Of a stretch of 64,000 nucleotides of DNA, positions 12,723 through 23,900 are shown in pieces. Position numbers and translations under genes: made by a program. The stretch is from Coix lacryma-jobi var. lacryma-jobi. Its lineage: Eukaryota > Streptophyta > Magnoliopsida > Poales > Poaceae. Location: contig CM019824.1 of NCBI GenBank assembly GCA_009763385.1, positions 142,855,705-142,919,704 on the forward strand, read 5' to 3'. The stretch's first letter is position 1. Each line of letters begins with the position of its first letter. Below the pieces are notes generated by a model. It saw only the letters and a list, made by a program, of their open reading frames with translations, was not told where the DNA came from and made no database searches.

Positions 12723-14285
12723 TGTTGACACCAGATTTTCGCACGCGTGAGGATATGACAGGTGGGCCCAGCCCGCGGAGAAGAAGGGATTCGGCAAGTA
12801 ATCAGACGGCTATTTGGTCCTCAGGATTTCGATGAATGTGTGTGCGGTCGGCTATCTTGCAGAGAGGTGGTTCCATTCGGGAGATGGATGTTGCAGATGA
12901 AGCCAGCTTGCATGAGAAGGCATGTGGTGATGAAAGATGCCGAGAAGATTAGGAAAAGATTTCATATTTTTCCATGTTTTATCATTGTAAATCGTAATCG
13001 TCTAGGACTCGTATTTCGTCCAGGGTATAAATATAAACCCTCGACCATTGTAAAATTGTTCACAATCATATCAATACAAATCGGCCCCGTGCCATCTTCG
13101 AGTCCCTAAGTCGTGTCGTCGAGTCCTTCGAGAGGAACCATCGATCCGTCGACCTCCGTAAGTACCGGCAACCTTGTTATCATGTCTAGTATCATGCGGT
13201 GGATTTAGATATGATGCAAGTAGTCTCGTATGTTAAGCTTAGTATCGTGCGGCGGATTTAAGCTTATGACGGGAAGTTTTTGCTTATGCCTTGTATCGTG
13301 CGGCGGATTAAGACATGAGTAAAAATAGTTATCGGCTCTATTAGATTTGGCAGATCTAGTAGATTCATTAAGTTATCATGTGTTATGTGTTTTATTTATT
13401 TAATTCTTGTAACACTCTTTTGCCCAATCTAGATTGATCTCTATTCGACCTTGTTTCACAAGTTTGCTTGTGCTTTGCTAATCATAATATCATGATGGTC
13501 GGATCAGCTTTCAATCTAGGTTGTTACATGTTGTGGGTTCATACATGTCGATCATGTTTATGCTTTGATAGAACTGGGTGTCGTGCGGCAGATACAGGTT
13601 TTAGATTAGTTTGATCATGCTTGCTTATATGTTCCTTCCTCATGGACCCCAACTCGGCTAGTTTGCCGATTTTGGTTAAGCTTACACGAGTAATGAGCTC
13701 TTATAGATCTGTACAAATGTACGCATGCTTTTAGCTTGTTATAATTAGATTGTATCATGCGGTGGATTAATCTAATTGTAAGAAGTGGCGTAGACTTATA
13801 GCAAGTGGTATCATGCGGTGGATTAGCTTCGCTTGAGTTTATGTCTGACGGGTTTATGAAGACTAAACGTGCGGCAGATTAGTTGGATTAGCCTATGCAT
13901 GTGTTATTTGAATAGATCTATTCTTGCAAGTTGCCTGTTTATAATGTCTTTGTTTCGTTTAAGCATGTCTTTCTTTTGCATTCGGCAGTTAATATGCTTC
14001 ACATACTCTGTTCCCATACTTGCCGAATGACTTTGTAAACATGCTCTGACAGACAGCTTCTATAGTTGTGTGCCATCGTGATTGGCTTTCAAAGCCGTAC
14101 ATATGGAACTGTCTGGTTTTACCCAGCATGTTCCAGAGGTATTCTCACGCTTTATCCCTTGTTGGTTTTCAGGTCAAACCGACTGGCACGTCTCCGGATT
14201 CAGCACACTCCGGGCACCCGATTGAAGCTAGCCTCGTTCGGCTTGCTGTGTGTCTTGGCGCAAGGTGTCACTTTTTGCGCCAACA
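12723..14285 (+). repeat. Tat-NA 5' LTR
   Basis: 1563 bp. TATA box TATAAATA at 13025..13032. Downstream of it seven copies of a word close to TATCRTGCGGYGGATT occur between 13190 and 13882 (see findings). Ends GCGCCAACA, while the 3' LTR ends GCGTCAACA. Confidence 0.95.
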
Positions 14286-14292
14286 CACTTTT

Positions 14293-14310
14293 TGGCACGC
14301 CCAATGGGAC
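14293..14310 (+). other. Tat-NA primer binding site candidate
   Basis: TGGCACGCCCAATGGGAC starts seven bases after the LTR and begins with TGG, the complement of a tRNA CCA end. The tRNA species is not assigned here. Confidence 0.6.
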
Positions 14311-15958
14311 AACTTCGTTTCAAGATGCCTGAGATCAACGATGATCAAGTTCTGGATGTGATCATGGATGACTTGCCGTTAGAGTCGAAAAGCTTGGTAC
14401 AGCAGGCCTGCGATGAATTCCAGCGCAAGTGCCTGGCATCTTTCTCCAAGAACAAGAGCGGTAGGGTCTTCCAGAAACAGGAGTTCCCAATGAAGAAGAG
14501 GCTATTCGGAAGATGACTGAAATAATGCATAAGGTTGTATCAGAAGCTGTAACCAATCATCAGTCGGCTTTCCTGAACACTTTTCGCGCTATCATGGTCA
14601 ATGCTTTCAGTCCAGCCATGGATAAATGCTTTGAAGAAACTGTTGGTCCGATGCAGGGACCGTTGTTGTTCCCAGTACCTCAACGTCAAAGGATCGCAGG
14701 AGAGGGCGGAGCTGGCCCAAGCACAGGTGGGATGGTTCCTCATGAGACGCAGCAACCTCCTCAGACCTATGGCCAGCTCGCATTCGGCACGACAGGGAAT
14801 GTCCCGCAATCTGCTTCTAAAGTGTCTCCTACAGCGAACAGGATACAGAAGAATATGTTTGGAGACGGATATCACGAGTTCATCGATTATAGCTCAATTA
14901 ATGCTCTTCCAAATCCAGGCTATAAGAGTTCGGCAGGGCTACATCCTAGGGGGCAGGCACAAGCAGCTCCTGATCCGAATGTTGACCTCATCATGCATAA
15001 GATGGCTGATATGATGCAAAATCAATTTGGCCTGAAGCCTAAGAATCAAACTTACACATACAAGTCCCCCTATCCAGAGTGGTACAATCGGGTAGCTCTT
15101 CCTCCAAGGGTGAAGCCTCCTACAGATTTCACCAAGTTTTCAGGCCAGGATGACACCAGTACTATAGAACACATCGGCCGCTACTTGATGCAACTCGAAG
15201 AAGCATCTACAGATGAGGCTTGGAGGATTCGGTACTTCCCGTTGTCATTAACAGGACCAGCCTTCTCGTGGTTTTCTTCTCTGCCAGCAAATTCTATCAA
15301 TACATGGGCGGAGCTGGAGAAGAAATTCCACTCGTATTTCTTTACGGGTACCAGCGAGAAAAAGTTGGTCGATCTCATGAGCCTAAGGATGAAACCTGGC
15401 GAGACGCCACAAGAATATCTGTGCCGATTCAGGGAAACCAAGAATCTTTGTTATTCTCTGAATTTGCCAGATGATCAACTGTCGGAGATAGCCATAGCTG
15501 GCATGTTGCCGAGTATCAAAGAGAGGCTATTCAGCATGGAGTTTGATGACCTCGGGCAGTTATCACAAAGGTTGGCGACGATGAGTAATCAAGCCTAGGG
15601 ATTCAAGAGGAATAATCAGTTCCAGAAGGGTGATGTGGCTGCCAAGATGTATCAGGCTTTCCTAGAAGAAGCAACTGAGTACGATGATGAAGATGAAATA
15701 GCTGCAGCCGAGATAGTCTGGGACAAGGAACCGACTCAAGTCAACCAGTGGTGGCTGAGGCAACAGAAAGGTACTTATGACTTTGATGTTTCCAAGTCAG
15801 ATAAATTATTTGAGTACTTGTTGAAGGAAGGACGCATCAAGTTACCAGAAGATCATCCTATGCTGCATCCCGAGGGGGTCAAGGACAAGAAGTATTGTGG
15901 TTTTCACAATACCAGATCCCACTCCATAAACGATTGCCGAGTGTTCAGAGTGCAAATC
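14304..15958 (+). pseudogene. Tat-NA gag, N-terminal part, broken, cut by Sire-A
   Basis: A frame beginning MGQLRFKMPEINDDQVLDVI is shifted near 14490, after which the gag continues from MTEIMHKVVSEAV (14513). The capsid-like part contains FTKFSGQDDTSTIEHIGRYL and the typical gypsy gag block WAELEKKFHSYFF...MRPGE-like...RFRETKNLC near 15290..15450. A TAG at 15596..15598 interrupts it in frame before GFKRNNQFQKGD. The frame then reaches the first Cys/His cluster YCGFHNTRSHSINDC at about 15893..15940 and is cut at 15958. Removing Sire-A with one target copy continues the frame exactly into 28031. Confidence 0.88.
15954..15958. repeat. Target-site duplication AAATC, left copy (Sire-A)
   Basis: AAATC here against GAATC at 28026..28030: four of five bases agree. 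The frame of Tat-NA gag is restored by removing Sire-A plus five bases, which supports a 5-bp duplication with one later mutation. Confidence 0.85.
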
Positions 15959-16364
15959 TGCGGATACATGGGTGTATGCCGAGTCTCTGTGTGATGAGTG
16001 ATTGTCAACGGAGATGATGCGCATGTTCTTTGGCTTGTGTTGTGCAGGTGTCGAGCACGGAGACAGTGATCGATGGCGGGTGAAGGTCAAGTTGCGACGT
16101 GCCGTGCCGACGGACCGGGCGCGATGAAGGATGGGCGTGCCGTGCGGCGGACGTGCCATGCCGATGTATCGGACGGTGAAGGGCGGACGTGGACTTGGAC
16201 TGATGGACTGGAGGCCGGAGGATCAGCTGTGGTGGCTGGCAGCCTGCGACAGCGACAAGCGGAGAAGTGCGATCATGTCGGTAGAAGGGGTGCACAGGCG
16301 GTGCATCCCCTCTACGACGCCGGTTTGTTGGTAGAGCCCGGGAAAAACCAAGGGTGGACGGTTT

Positions 16365-16617
16365 CCAGGTTTGGGCCTCAAAACCTGGGTGCTGGGTTTC
16401 CAGGTTGAGCCACAAAACCTGGGCGCGACGGTTTCCAGGTTGAGCCTCAAAACCTGGGCGTGGGCTGGTTTCCGAGTTTGGGCCTCAAAACTCGGGCGCT
16501 GCGGGTTTCCGAGTTTGGGCCACAAAACTCAGGCTGGAGGCTGGTTTCCCGGTTTGGGCCTCAAAACCGGGGGTTGCTGGAAAAGGCTGGTTTCCCGGTT
16601 TGGGCCACAAAACCGGG
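16365..16617 (+). promoter_or_regulatory. Array of seven covarying hairpins in Sire-A 5' LTR (U3)
   Basis: Seven inverted repeats at about 16365, 16400, 16435, 16472, 16509, 16548 and 16594. Each has a stem such as CCAGGTTT/AAACCTGG around GGGCC(T/A)C or GAGCC(T/A)C. Stems read CAGG/CCTG three times, CGAG/CTCG twice and CCGG/CCGG twice, so both sides change together. The copy in the 3' LTR is 26241..26493. The array lies upstream of the TATA box. Function unknown; see findings. Confidence 0.8.
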
Positions 16618-17395
16618 GGTGCAGAGTGGTGGCGGCACGTGGCGGCGATCTGAAGGTTGCGTGGAGGCGACGCGGAAGACCGTGCGGGCGTGGCCGTCGG
16701 ATCTACCTACCACCAGCGGGTGGACCAGATTAGCCTTAGGGTTTTCCTGGCCCGCTCTGTAATTAGAGTAGAGAGGGGTAAAGTAGGAAATAAGCTTAGG
16801 CTAGGTTAGTATAAGTAGTCTAGGGGAGACACCCTCCTCCCTATCTCAGTTTTAGCTATTTCAGTTAGTGCCTTCATTTGCTAGGGTTTCCACTCTCCCA
16901 TCCCTGCTTTAGCTAGTTGAGATCCGCAGAGAGACTCCACTCTGTGTACTGTTGATTTGAGGAAGTGAGGCCGTATCCTCACCTTGGAGCACAGATCGAT
17001 GACTTGATTCGTGTCTTTGATTCGGTTTCGTGGCTGTGATTTCCGTTTTGCTTGTGTTCTTCGCGGAATCCTTTTGCTCCACGATTTTCCCGTCGCTTGA
17101 TCTCTTTGCTCGGTTCATCTTTTGCAATTCCGTTTGAACCAAGTTGTTCTAGGTCGTGAGGCACTTCTTTCCACCGAAGGAATTATCCTCTAACCTCACG
17201 GTCTAGGAGATCGATCGATTTTTAGTTTCGGATCAAGTTTTCTCCTTTCCCCCGAAATTCTTCGATTCACCGATTTGGAGATAGGTTCGAGCCATGATCT
17301 CTTAGGGATAGCTCACTATACTCCTTGTGACTCATCTCACCAAGTTTGATCCCTAGAGGATTTGTTTCGGGTGAGTTCTAGTCGATTTGGTGAAC

Positions 17396-17880
17396 GAACA
17401 GTAGAGTTTCGGGGTGACCGGACGCAGTCCACGAAGTGACCGGACGCGTCCGGTGGTTGAAGGTTTGCTGAGCTCGGTTTTTGTTTTGATCGGACGCACT
17501 CTGACCGGACGCTCTGTACAAACGACCGGACGCTCCCTTCAGTGAGTCCGGTCAGAAACAGAGAGGTTCCAAACCGGTTTTTCAGCGACCGGACGCGTCC
17601 GGTGTCAAGCGACCGGACGCTCGGTCTGTGAGTCCGGTCGATGAACAGCGCGTAGCCGTGTTCTTCACTTTGACCGGACGCTCCGTTCACGTTTTGACCG
17701 GACGCACCGCTTCCACTGTTCATCGAGCTTGTTCGTTTCTGACCGGACGCACTGCTCTCGACCGGACGCTCCGTACTCGTGAGTCCGGTCGCGAACAGTA
17801 AGGTTCCAGAGCCGATTTTTGTTGACCGGACGCGTCCGGTCCCTGCTGACCGGACGCAGGCCAGAGTCCGGTCGCTGCTG
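17396..17880 (+). promoter_or_regulatory. Palindromic GGACGC/GCGTCC array in Sire-A 5' LTR
   Basis: About 17 copies of the half-site ACCGGACGC or its inverse GTCCGGT, some joined into the palindrome ACCGGACGCGTCCGGT (near 17434, 17584 and 17825). This is the known Sirevirus LTR palindrome cluster. It is downstream of the TATA box, in the transcribed part of the LTR. Second copy at 27272..27756. Confidence 0.85.
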
Positions 17881-18149
17881 TTTCGCGCGTTTTCGTTCGC
17901 GGCTCGTTCGTTCTTGATCGGATTTGAGTTCTGTCTTTTGCGTTGGCTTTCTAGGGCTGTCTAGTGTCCCGCTGTGCTTCTAGGAGGCATCCACCCTACA
18001 TCTAGGGTCGTGGACATTAGCAAGCTCTAGGGTTTGCTCTTGGGGTTGATTTTGGGACAGTGGCATCTAGTTTCCGAAAGGAAATTTTGAAGCTCCCATT
18101 CACCCCCCCCCCCTCTGGTCGCTTTCGGGTAGCTTCTCGGTCCTTCAAT

Positions 18150-18164
18150 TGGTATCGGAGCGGG
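18150..18164 (+). other. Sire-A primer binding site
   Basis: TGGTATCGGAGCGGG, two bases after the LTR end, is the Sirevirus variant of the initiator tRNA-Met site. Confidence 0.9.
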
Positions 18165-18210
18165 TTAAGGATCTTCCACCTTAGCCGGTTCCAGATCCAC
18201 GGAAGGCGAC

Positions 18211-20946
18211 ATGGATCGCGGCGTGGGCAAACCGCCGTTCTTTGATGGGACGAACTATGCGTATTGGAAGATACGCATGTCGGCCTATCTGCAGAGCTTG
18301 GGTGCTTCTATTTGGGATATTTGCAACTCTGCTGATTACGTGGTCTTGGCTGCTCGTGTCTCTCAGCAACAGATCGATGAGCACGATGCCAATAGCCGAG
18401 CCCGTAATGCTCTCTTTTCTTGTTTGAGCATGGGTGAGTTTGATCGTGTTTCTCACCTCGCTACGGCTCGGGAGATCTGGGACACCCTCATGCGTTTCCA
18501 TGAGGGCACCTCTCAAGTCAAAACCCGACTCTACGAGTCGTTCAAGCGTGAGTATGAGAACTTTAGACATCAACCTGGCGAGAGCATAGAAAGTTTATTC
18601 GCTCGCTTTCAGGTGATTGTCAACAGGATGAGGGCTAACAGAGAGCAGTTGCCATTTGACGATCATGAGCGTGCTTTGAAGCTTTTGCACACTCTTGACC
18701 GTTCGGTGTGGGACTCCAAGGTTCAGGCAATCATCGAATCGCCGAACTATGAGACCCTCACCTGCGACGAGCTCTTCAGTAAGCTCAAGTCCAGTGAGAT
18801 TGATGCTATGGCGAGGGCTTCTTTTGAAAATCCTTCTCGCCCGTCCATGGCTTTGGTATCCGGCTCTTCCTCTAACCCCTCAGCTGGCTTTGCGCTTTCT
18901 TCTCTCTTTTCTGTGACAGAGGACCAGCTGGAGTCTTTGGGAGACGACGAGTTGGCTTTGCTTGCCAACCGGTTCTCGCGGTTCCACAACAACCGCATGA
19001 ACCGTCGTCGAGGAGGAGGACGCACGGGATGCTACGAGTGCGGCGACCCCGACCACTTCATCGCCGACTGCCCCAAGAAGAAGAACAAGCACTCGGGCAA
19101 GGGCGAACATGGGCGCAAGCACGACTCCAAGTACAAGGAGAAGCACGTCCCCCCAAGGCACAAGAAACGGGGCGGCTTCGACAAAGAGTACATCAAGAAG
19201 AAGTACTTGGAGAAGCAGCAAGCTGAGCAGCGCGCGTTCTTCGCCACGCTCAGCGACGTCGACGGCTCGGATGACGACTCCGCCAGCTCGAGCGATGACG
19301 AGTCCGAGAAGAAGAAGAGGATCGAGGACAAGCTGAACGGCCTCTGCTTCTTCGCCGACGACGGCTTCTGCACCATGGCGCTCGGAGATGAGGTCGACGG
19401 CGAGCCGGAGCGTACCCCTCAGAACGACGACGACGACGACACCTCCCAGGTATCTCTCACCTACGACGAGCATTCCTCCGAGGTTGAGAAGTTGACTGCT
19501 GCCCTCCTTAGCCAAGATAAGTTGCTTAGGCGTGCCGCTAGAGAGCGCAAGGAGTTTAGGCAGAAGTGGGAGGACACGGTGAAGGAGCTTGAGTTCGCTC
19601 GGTCCACCGTGGTAGTGTCGGAGGAGGCGGAGTGCGAGTCGTGCACAGCGCACATGACTGACCTTCTCACTCTGAGAGGTAAGTATGCTGCGTTGGTTGG
19701 AGAGGTGGATGAGCTCCGTGCTAGGCCGCAGCTGTTGGGTGCGTGCAAGACTTGTCCTGTCTTGCAATCTGAGTTGGCAGAGAAAAATGCCAAGCTTGAG
19801 TCTTTAGAGAAGGCCAGCTCAGATAGCACTTGCGTCTCGAGGTGTGCTTTGTGTGAGGGCCTGGAGATGGAGATTGCCAATGTGAAGCATGGCAAGATGC
19901 AAACCGAGGAAGAAAACACATACCTTCGGTCCATCTTGTCATGGGTCTCCAGTAGTGAGCCGCAGCTCGGGATGATGATCTCCCAATTCAAGCGAGCTGT
20001 TGGTGCCCCGGGTGTAGGTTTTGCTCAGAGTGTTGATCTCTCAGCTTTTGGAAAGATTGGAGAGTCTAGTGGTCTGAACCCATGTGAGAAGCCCAATTCC
20101 ACCACTACTCCCAAACTTGCCAAGCTTCCACTCAAAGAGCCAGCCAAGCCTATCACCAAAGATGGTGTGGTTGAGGAACCCCCGAGAGCTCCTCCCAAGA
20201 ACCCAGTTTGGGCACCCAAGCCAAACCACCTCAGAAACAAGCTTGATGCTATGCCACCCATTCGTGAGGAATTGCCACAGAAGGGCAAAGGCAAAGTGAA
20301 CCACACCCATAGTTCTGGTCACCAACAACCCCCTTTGCGTGCGGTGAGGTACCAGTGTGATTTCTGTGGGAGGGATGGTCACTTGATCGAGTTCTGTTTC
20401 CGGCGCAAGCGAGAGGCGCGCCGTGCTCGGGAGATGGAGAACCCGGACATGTACCATCCAGCTCATGGTGGACATGTACCGAAGGCCCAGGGGAGAGCTG
20501 CTAGGTCCGGACGTCAGGGTCCCAGGCCTAGGCAGGAGATGAGAGCCCCGAGGAGGGAGACTAGGCCTGGAGGTCCAGCACCTCAGTTTGTTAGGCCTAG
20601 GCAGGAGAGAGCTCCGAGGAGAGACGCTAGAGCAGTTGAGCCCCAGGCTCCTAGGCGTAAACCTCATAGAGAGCGTGCCCGACGGGGTCCTGCTTTTGCA
20701 GGTAACGGACCCCGTGGCGGAGGCTTAGTTGAGCGCTTTCCCCCACCGCGTTTTGAGTACCGCGGTGAGCGCTTCTTCCCTAGCGGACCACGTTTTCCTC
20801 AGCGTGGTGATCGCTTCCCCCATAGACAGGCTAGGAATAGTTTTTACACTGACCGTTCTTTTGAGCAGCCGGCCCAACACTGGTATTCTCCTTACTTCAC
20901 TAACCCCAGTGTTGGACCGTATGCTCACCCTATGTCTTTTTATTGA
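18211..20946 (+). CDS. Sire-A gag protein
   Basis: 911 residues, unusually long for a copia gag but normal for Sireviruses. Residues about 1..200 form the capsid-like UBN2-type region (FFDGTNYAYWKIRMSAYL, later FARFQVIVNRM and TLDRSVWDSKVQAIIESP). The first zinc knuckle is CYECGDPDHFIADC at about 274..287. A charged, acidic middle and a coiled coil (EVEKLTAALLSQDKLLRR) follow, then cysteine-rich repeats, a second knuckle CDFCGRDGHLIEFC near 717..730, and an Arg/Pro-rich tail that could bind nucleic acid. The start is the first Met after the PBS leader and matches Sire-B. The stop TGA (20944..20946) is followed by pol in another frame. No breaks are visible. Confidence 0.93.
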   Translation: MDRGVGKPPFFDGTNYAYWKIRMSAYLQSLGASIWDICNSADYVVLAARVSQQQIDEHDANSRARNALFSCLSMGEFDRVSHLATAREIWDTLMRFHEGTSQVKTRLYESFKREYENFRHQPGESIESLFARFQVIVNRMRANREQLPFDDHERALKLLHTLDRSVWDSKVQAIIESPNYETLTCDELFSKLKSSEIDAMARASFENPSRPSMALVSGSSSNPSAGFALSSLFSVTEDQLESLGDDELALLANRFSRFHNNRMNRRRGGGRTGCYECGDPDHFIADCPKKKNKHSGKGEHGRKHDSKYKEKHVPPRHKKRGGFDKEYIKKKYLEKQQAEQRAFFATLSDVDGSDDDSASSSDDESEKKKRIEDKLNGLCFFADDGFCTMALGDEVDGEPERTPQNDDDDDTSQVSLTYDEHSSEVEKLTAALLSQDKLLRRAARERKEFRQKWEDTVKELEFARSTVVVSEEAECESCTAHMTDLLTLRGKYAALVGEVDELRARPQLLGACKTCPVLQSELAEKNAKLESLEKASSDSTCVSRCALCEGLEMEIANVKHGKMQTEEENTYLRSILSWVSSSEPQLGMMISQFKRAVGAPGVGFAQSVDLSAFGKIGESSGLNPCEKPNSTTTPKLAKLPLKEPAKPITKDGVVEEPPRAPPKNPVWAPKPNHLRNKLDAMPPIREELPQKGKGKVNHTHSSGHQQPPLRAVRYQCDFCGRDGHLIEFCFRRKREARRAREMENPDMYHPAHGGHVPKAQGRAARSGRQGPRPRQEMRAPRRETRPGGPAPQFVRPRQERAPRRDARAVEPQAPRRKPHRERARRGPAFAGNGPRGGGLVERFPPPRFEYRGERFFPSGPRFPQRGDRFPHRQARNSFYTDRSFEQPAQHWYSPYFTNPSVGPYAHPMSFY

Positions 20947-20951
20947 TGTAG

Positions 20952-23900
20952 GTGAGACGGTTGGAGGACATTTGGTTGGTGGATTCTGGTTGTTCGAGGC
21001 ACATGACCGGAAATGCCAAGTGGTTCTCCAGCCTTAGCCCGGTCGCCGGAAAGGAGTACATAACCTTCGGCGACAATAGTAAAGGTAAGGTGTTATCCCG
21101 TGGGACGGTGCGGGTTAATGAGCACTTTGTGTTGCGCGATGTTGCTCTTGTTTCTAACCTGCATTTTAACTTGCTTTCTGTATCGCAACTTTTTGATGAT
21201 GACTATGAGATTCGTTTCAAACCGAACCTTAGTCGCATCTTAGATCCTCAGGGCGATCTTGTATGTCTGATTTCGCCCTTTGGGAAAGTCTTTTGTGCGA
21301 ATTTCTCGGAATCGTTTGGTTCTTCTCGCTGTCTTTTGGCTAGTCCTTCTTCTTCCGATCTTTGGAAGTGGCATAGGAGGCTTGGTCACTTAAGCTTCGA
21401 CTTGCTTGCAAGACTTAGCTCACTTGGCCGAATCCGAGGATTGCCCAAGCTTTCGATGGAGAAGGATCTAGTCTGCCATTCTTGCAGACATGGGAAGATG
21501 GTTGCCGCTCCCCACCATCCAGTGACTAAGGTCATGACCTCGCAACCCGGAGAGCTTTTACACATGGACCTTGTTGGTCCGGCTCGGGTGAGCTCGGTTG
21601 GTGGCAAGTGGTATGTTTTGGTTGTTGTTGACGACTTTTCGAGATATTCGTGGGTCTTCTTTTTAGCTGAGAAGACCGAGACTTTCTCATTTGCTCGCAA
21701 TCTGATTTTGCGTCTTCAGAACGAGTTTCCTTTGAACTCGATGCGAGCTATTCGGAGTGATAATGGTTCCGAGTTTAAAAATTCGGATTTTGAGAAGTTT
21801 TGTAACCGCCTTGGTTTGGAGCATCAGTTTTCTTCCCCCTATACACCACCCCAAAATGGTGTTGTAGAGAGGAAGAATCGGACCCTTGTTGAGATGGCCA
21901 GGACGATGCTTGATGAGCATAGGACTCCTAGGCGCTTTTGGGCCGAAGCTATGAACACTGCATGCTACATTTCGAATCGCATTTTTCTGAGAGCGTTTTT
22001 GAAGAAGACCTCTTATGAGTTGCGTTTTGGTCGCCAGCCCAAGGTGAGTTATTTTAGAGTCTTTGGTTGCCACTGTTTTATATTGAAAAAAGGCAACCTG
22101 GACAAGTTTGAGTCTCGTTCTTCTGACGGTGTGTTTTTGGGTTATGGCACTCACACTCGAGCTTATCGTGTACTTAACCTTGACACTAACCGAGTCATGG
22201 AGACATCAGATGTAACCTTCGATGAGACTCTTGTTTGTCCCTCTTCTCGTTTTGAGCGTGCAGGTGATCATGAGGTTGGAGAGCCTCTTTTCGATGACGA
22301 GGACGAGGGTGCTGAAGGTATAGATGATCCAGCACCCCCTCCACCTGCCGTGCCGCAAAGAGCGGCCTCGATGACGACTCACGGCCCCGACACTTCTTCT
22401 TTCTGGGGGCCGTGGGATCCTCCACCTCGCGCGGTACCTTTTGTACCCGGGGGGGAACCAGCTGCTGTTGAGGGGGAGGTCACTTCTTCCCGGGAGGCGC
22501 CACGACATATCCAGCGCCAGCACCCCCCTGAACAGATAATCGGCGACATCGACGAGCGAGTTACTCGCTCCAGGTCACAGCACATCTCACACTTTGCTCA
22601 TTCTGCTTTTGTTGCGTCTTTTGAGCCCCGAGATGTTGGACACGCATTGACGGATCCGGATTGGGTCAATGCCATGCATGAGGAGTTAGAAAATTTTGAG
22701 CGAAATCGGGTTTGGGTTCTAGTTCCACCTCCACCTGACTGTAAGCCTATTGGGACAAAATGGGTTTTCAAAAACAAGCAAGGAGAGGATGGCCACGTTG
22801 TTAGAAACAAGGCCAGGCTTGTAGCGAAGGGTTATAGTCAGAAGGAGGGGATAGACTATGAGGAAACGTTTGCTCCTGTAGCTCGTTTGGAGGCTATTAG
22901 GATACTCTTGGCTTTTGCTGCATCCAAAGGTTTCAAACTTTTTCAAATGGATGTCAAGAGTGCCTTCTTAAACGGCTACATAGAGGAGGAGGTTTATGTT
23001 GAACAACCCCCCGGTTTTGAAAATCCCAAGTTTCCAAACCATGTCTTTAAACTTCATAAAGCTTTATATGGTTTGAAACAAGCCCCTAGAGCCTGGTATG
23101 ACAGGTTGAAAACTTTTTTGCTTGCTAAGGGTTTTAAAATGGGATGTGTAGATAAAACGCTCTTTCTCCTCCGGCAAGGCAAAGACACGCTCTTGGTCCA
23201 GATTTACGTGGATGATATCATTTTCGGTGGTTCTTCTCACGCTTTGGTTGCCAAGTTTGCAGATACTATGAGCAGGGAGTTCGAGATGAGCATGATGGGC
23301 GAGCTGACATTCTTTCTCGGGTTGCAAATTAAGCAATCCCGGGAGGGGACGTTTGTGCACCAGGGCAAGTACACCAAAGACTTGCTGAAGCGTTTCGATA
23401 TGGGTGAGGCCAAGCCTCTTCCAACACCCATGTCGACGACGACTGCCCTGGATGCGGATGTGGACGGAGAAGCAGTGGACCAGAAGGAGTACCGCAGTAT
23501 GATCGGGTCGCTCCTCTACCTGACGGCGACACGCCCGGACATCCAGTTCGCGGTGTGTCTGTGCGCGCGCTTTCAGGCGTCGCCGCGCACTTCTCACCGT
23601 CAGGCGGTGAAGCGCATCTTCAGGTACCTTCGTTTCACTCCTGAGTTTGGGATTTGGTATTCTGCTTCCTCCACTCTCTCGCTTTGCGGTTATTCCGATG
23701 CCGATTTTGCTGGTTGTCGCATTGAGCGCAAGTCCACTTCTGGGACTTGCCAGTTTATTGGATCTTCTCTGGTGTCGTGGTCTTCTCGCAAGCAGTCTAG
23801 TGTCGCCCAGTCTACCACGGAGGCTGAGTATGTTGCTGCGGCTAGCTGCTGTTCCCAGTTACTCTGGATGATGGCCACTTTGCGTGATTTTGGTTTGAGC

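Larger units (their letters stand above)
15959..18147 (+). repeat. Sire-A 5' LTR
   Basis: Starts TGCGGATACATGG and ends GGTCCTTCA. It holds a seven-module hairpin array (16365..16617), TATAAG at 16810..16815, and a dense array of ACCGGACGC / GAGTCCGGT words (17396..17880), then a poly-C run near 18103..18113. Confidence 0.95.

Noticed and set aside
16365..16617. CRISPR array
   Set aside because: Regular spacing and repeats suggested it, but repeats are stem-variable, spacers are similar and the host is a plant.
16005..16762. Frames of 100 to 136 codons in the Sire-A LTRs, repeated at 25881..26638
   Set aside because: They are inside LTRs, follow the hairpin array and end at its edge; duplicated only because the LTR is duplicated.
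18880..19767. Long minus-strand open frames opposite Sire-A gag (for example 295 codons)
   Set aside because: Shadow of the GC-rich gag frame; no motif, and the plus strand has clear homology.
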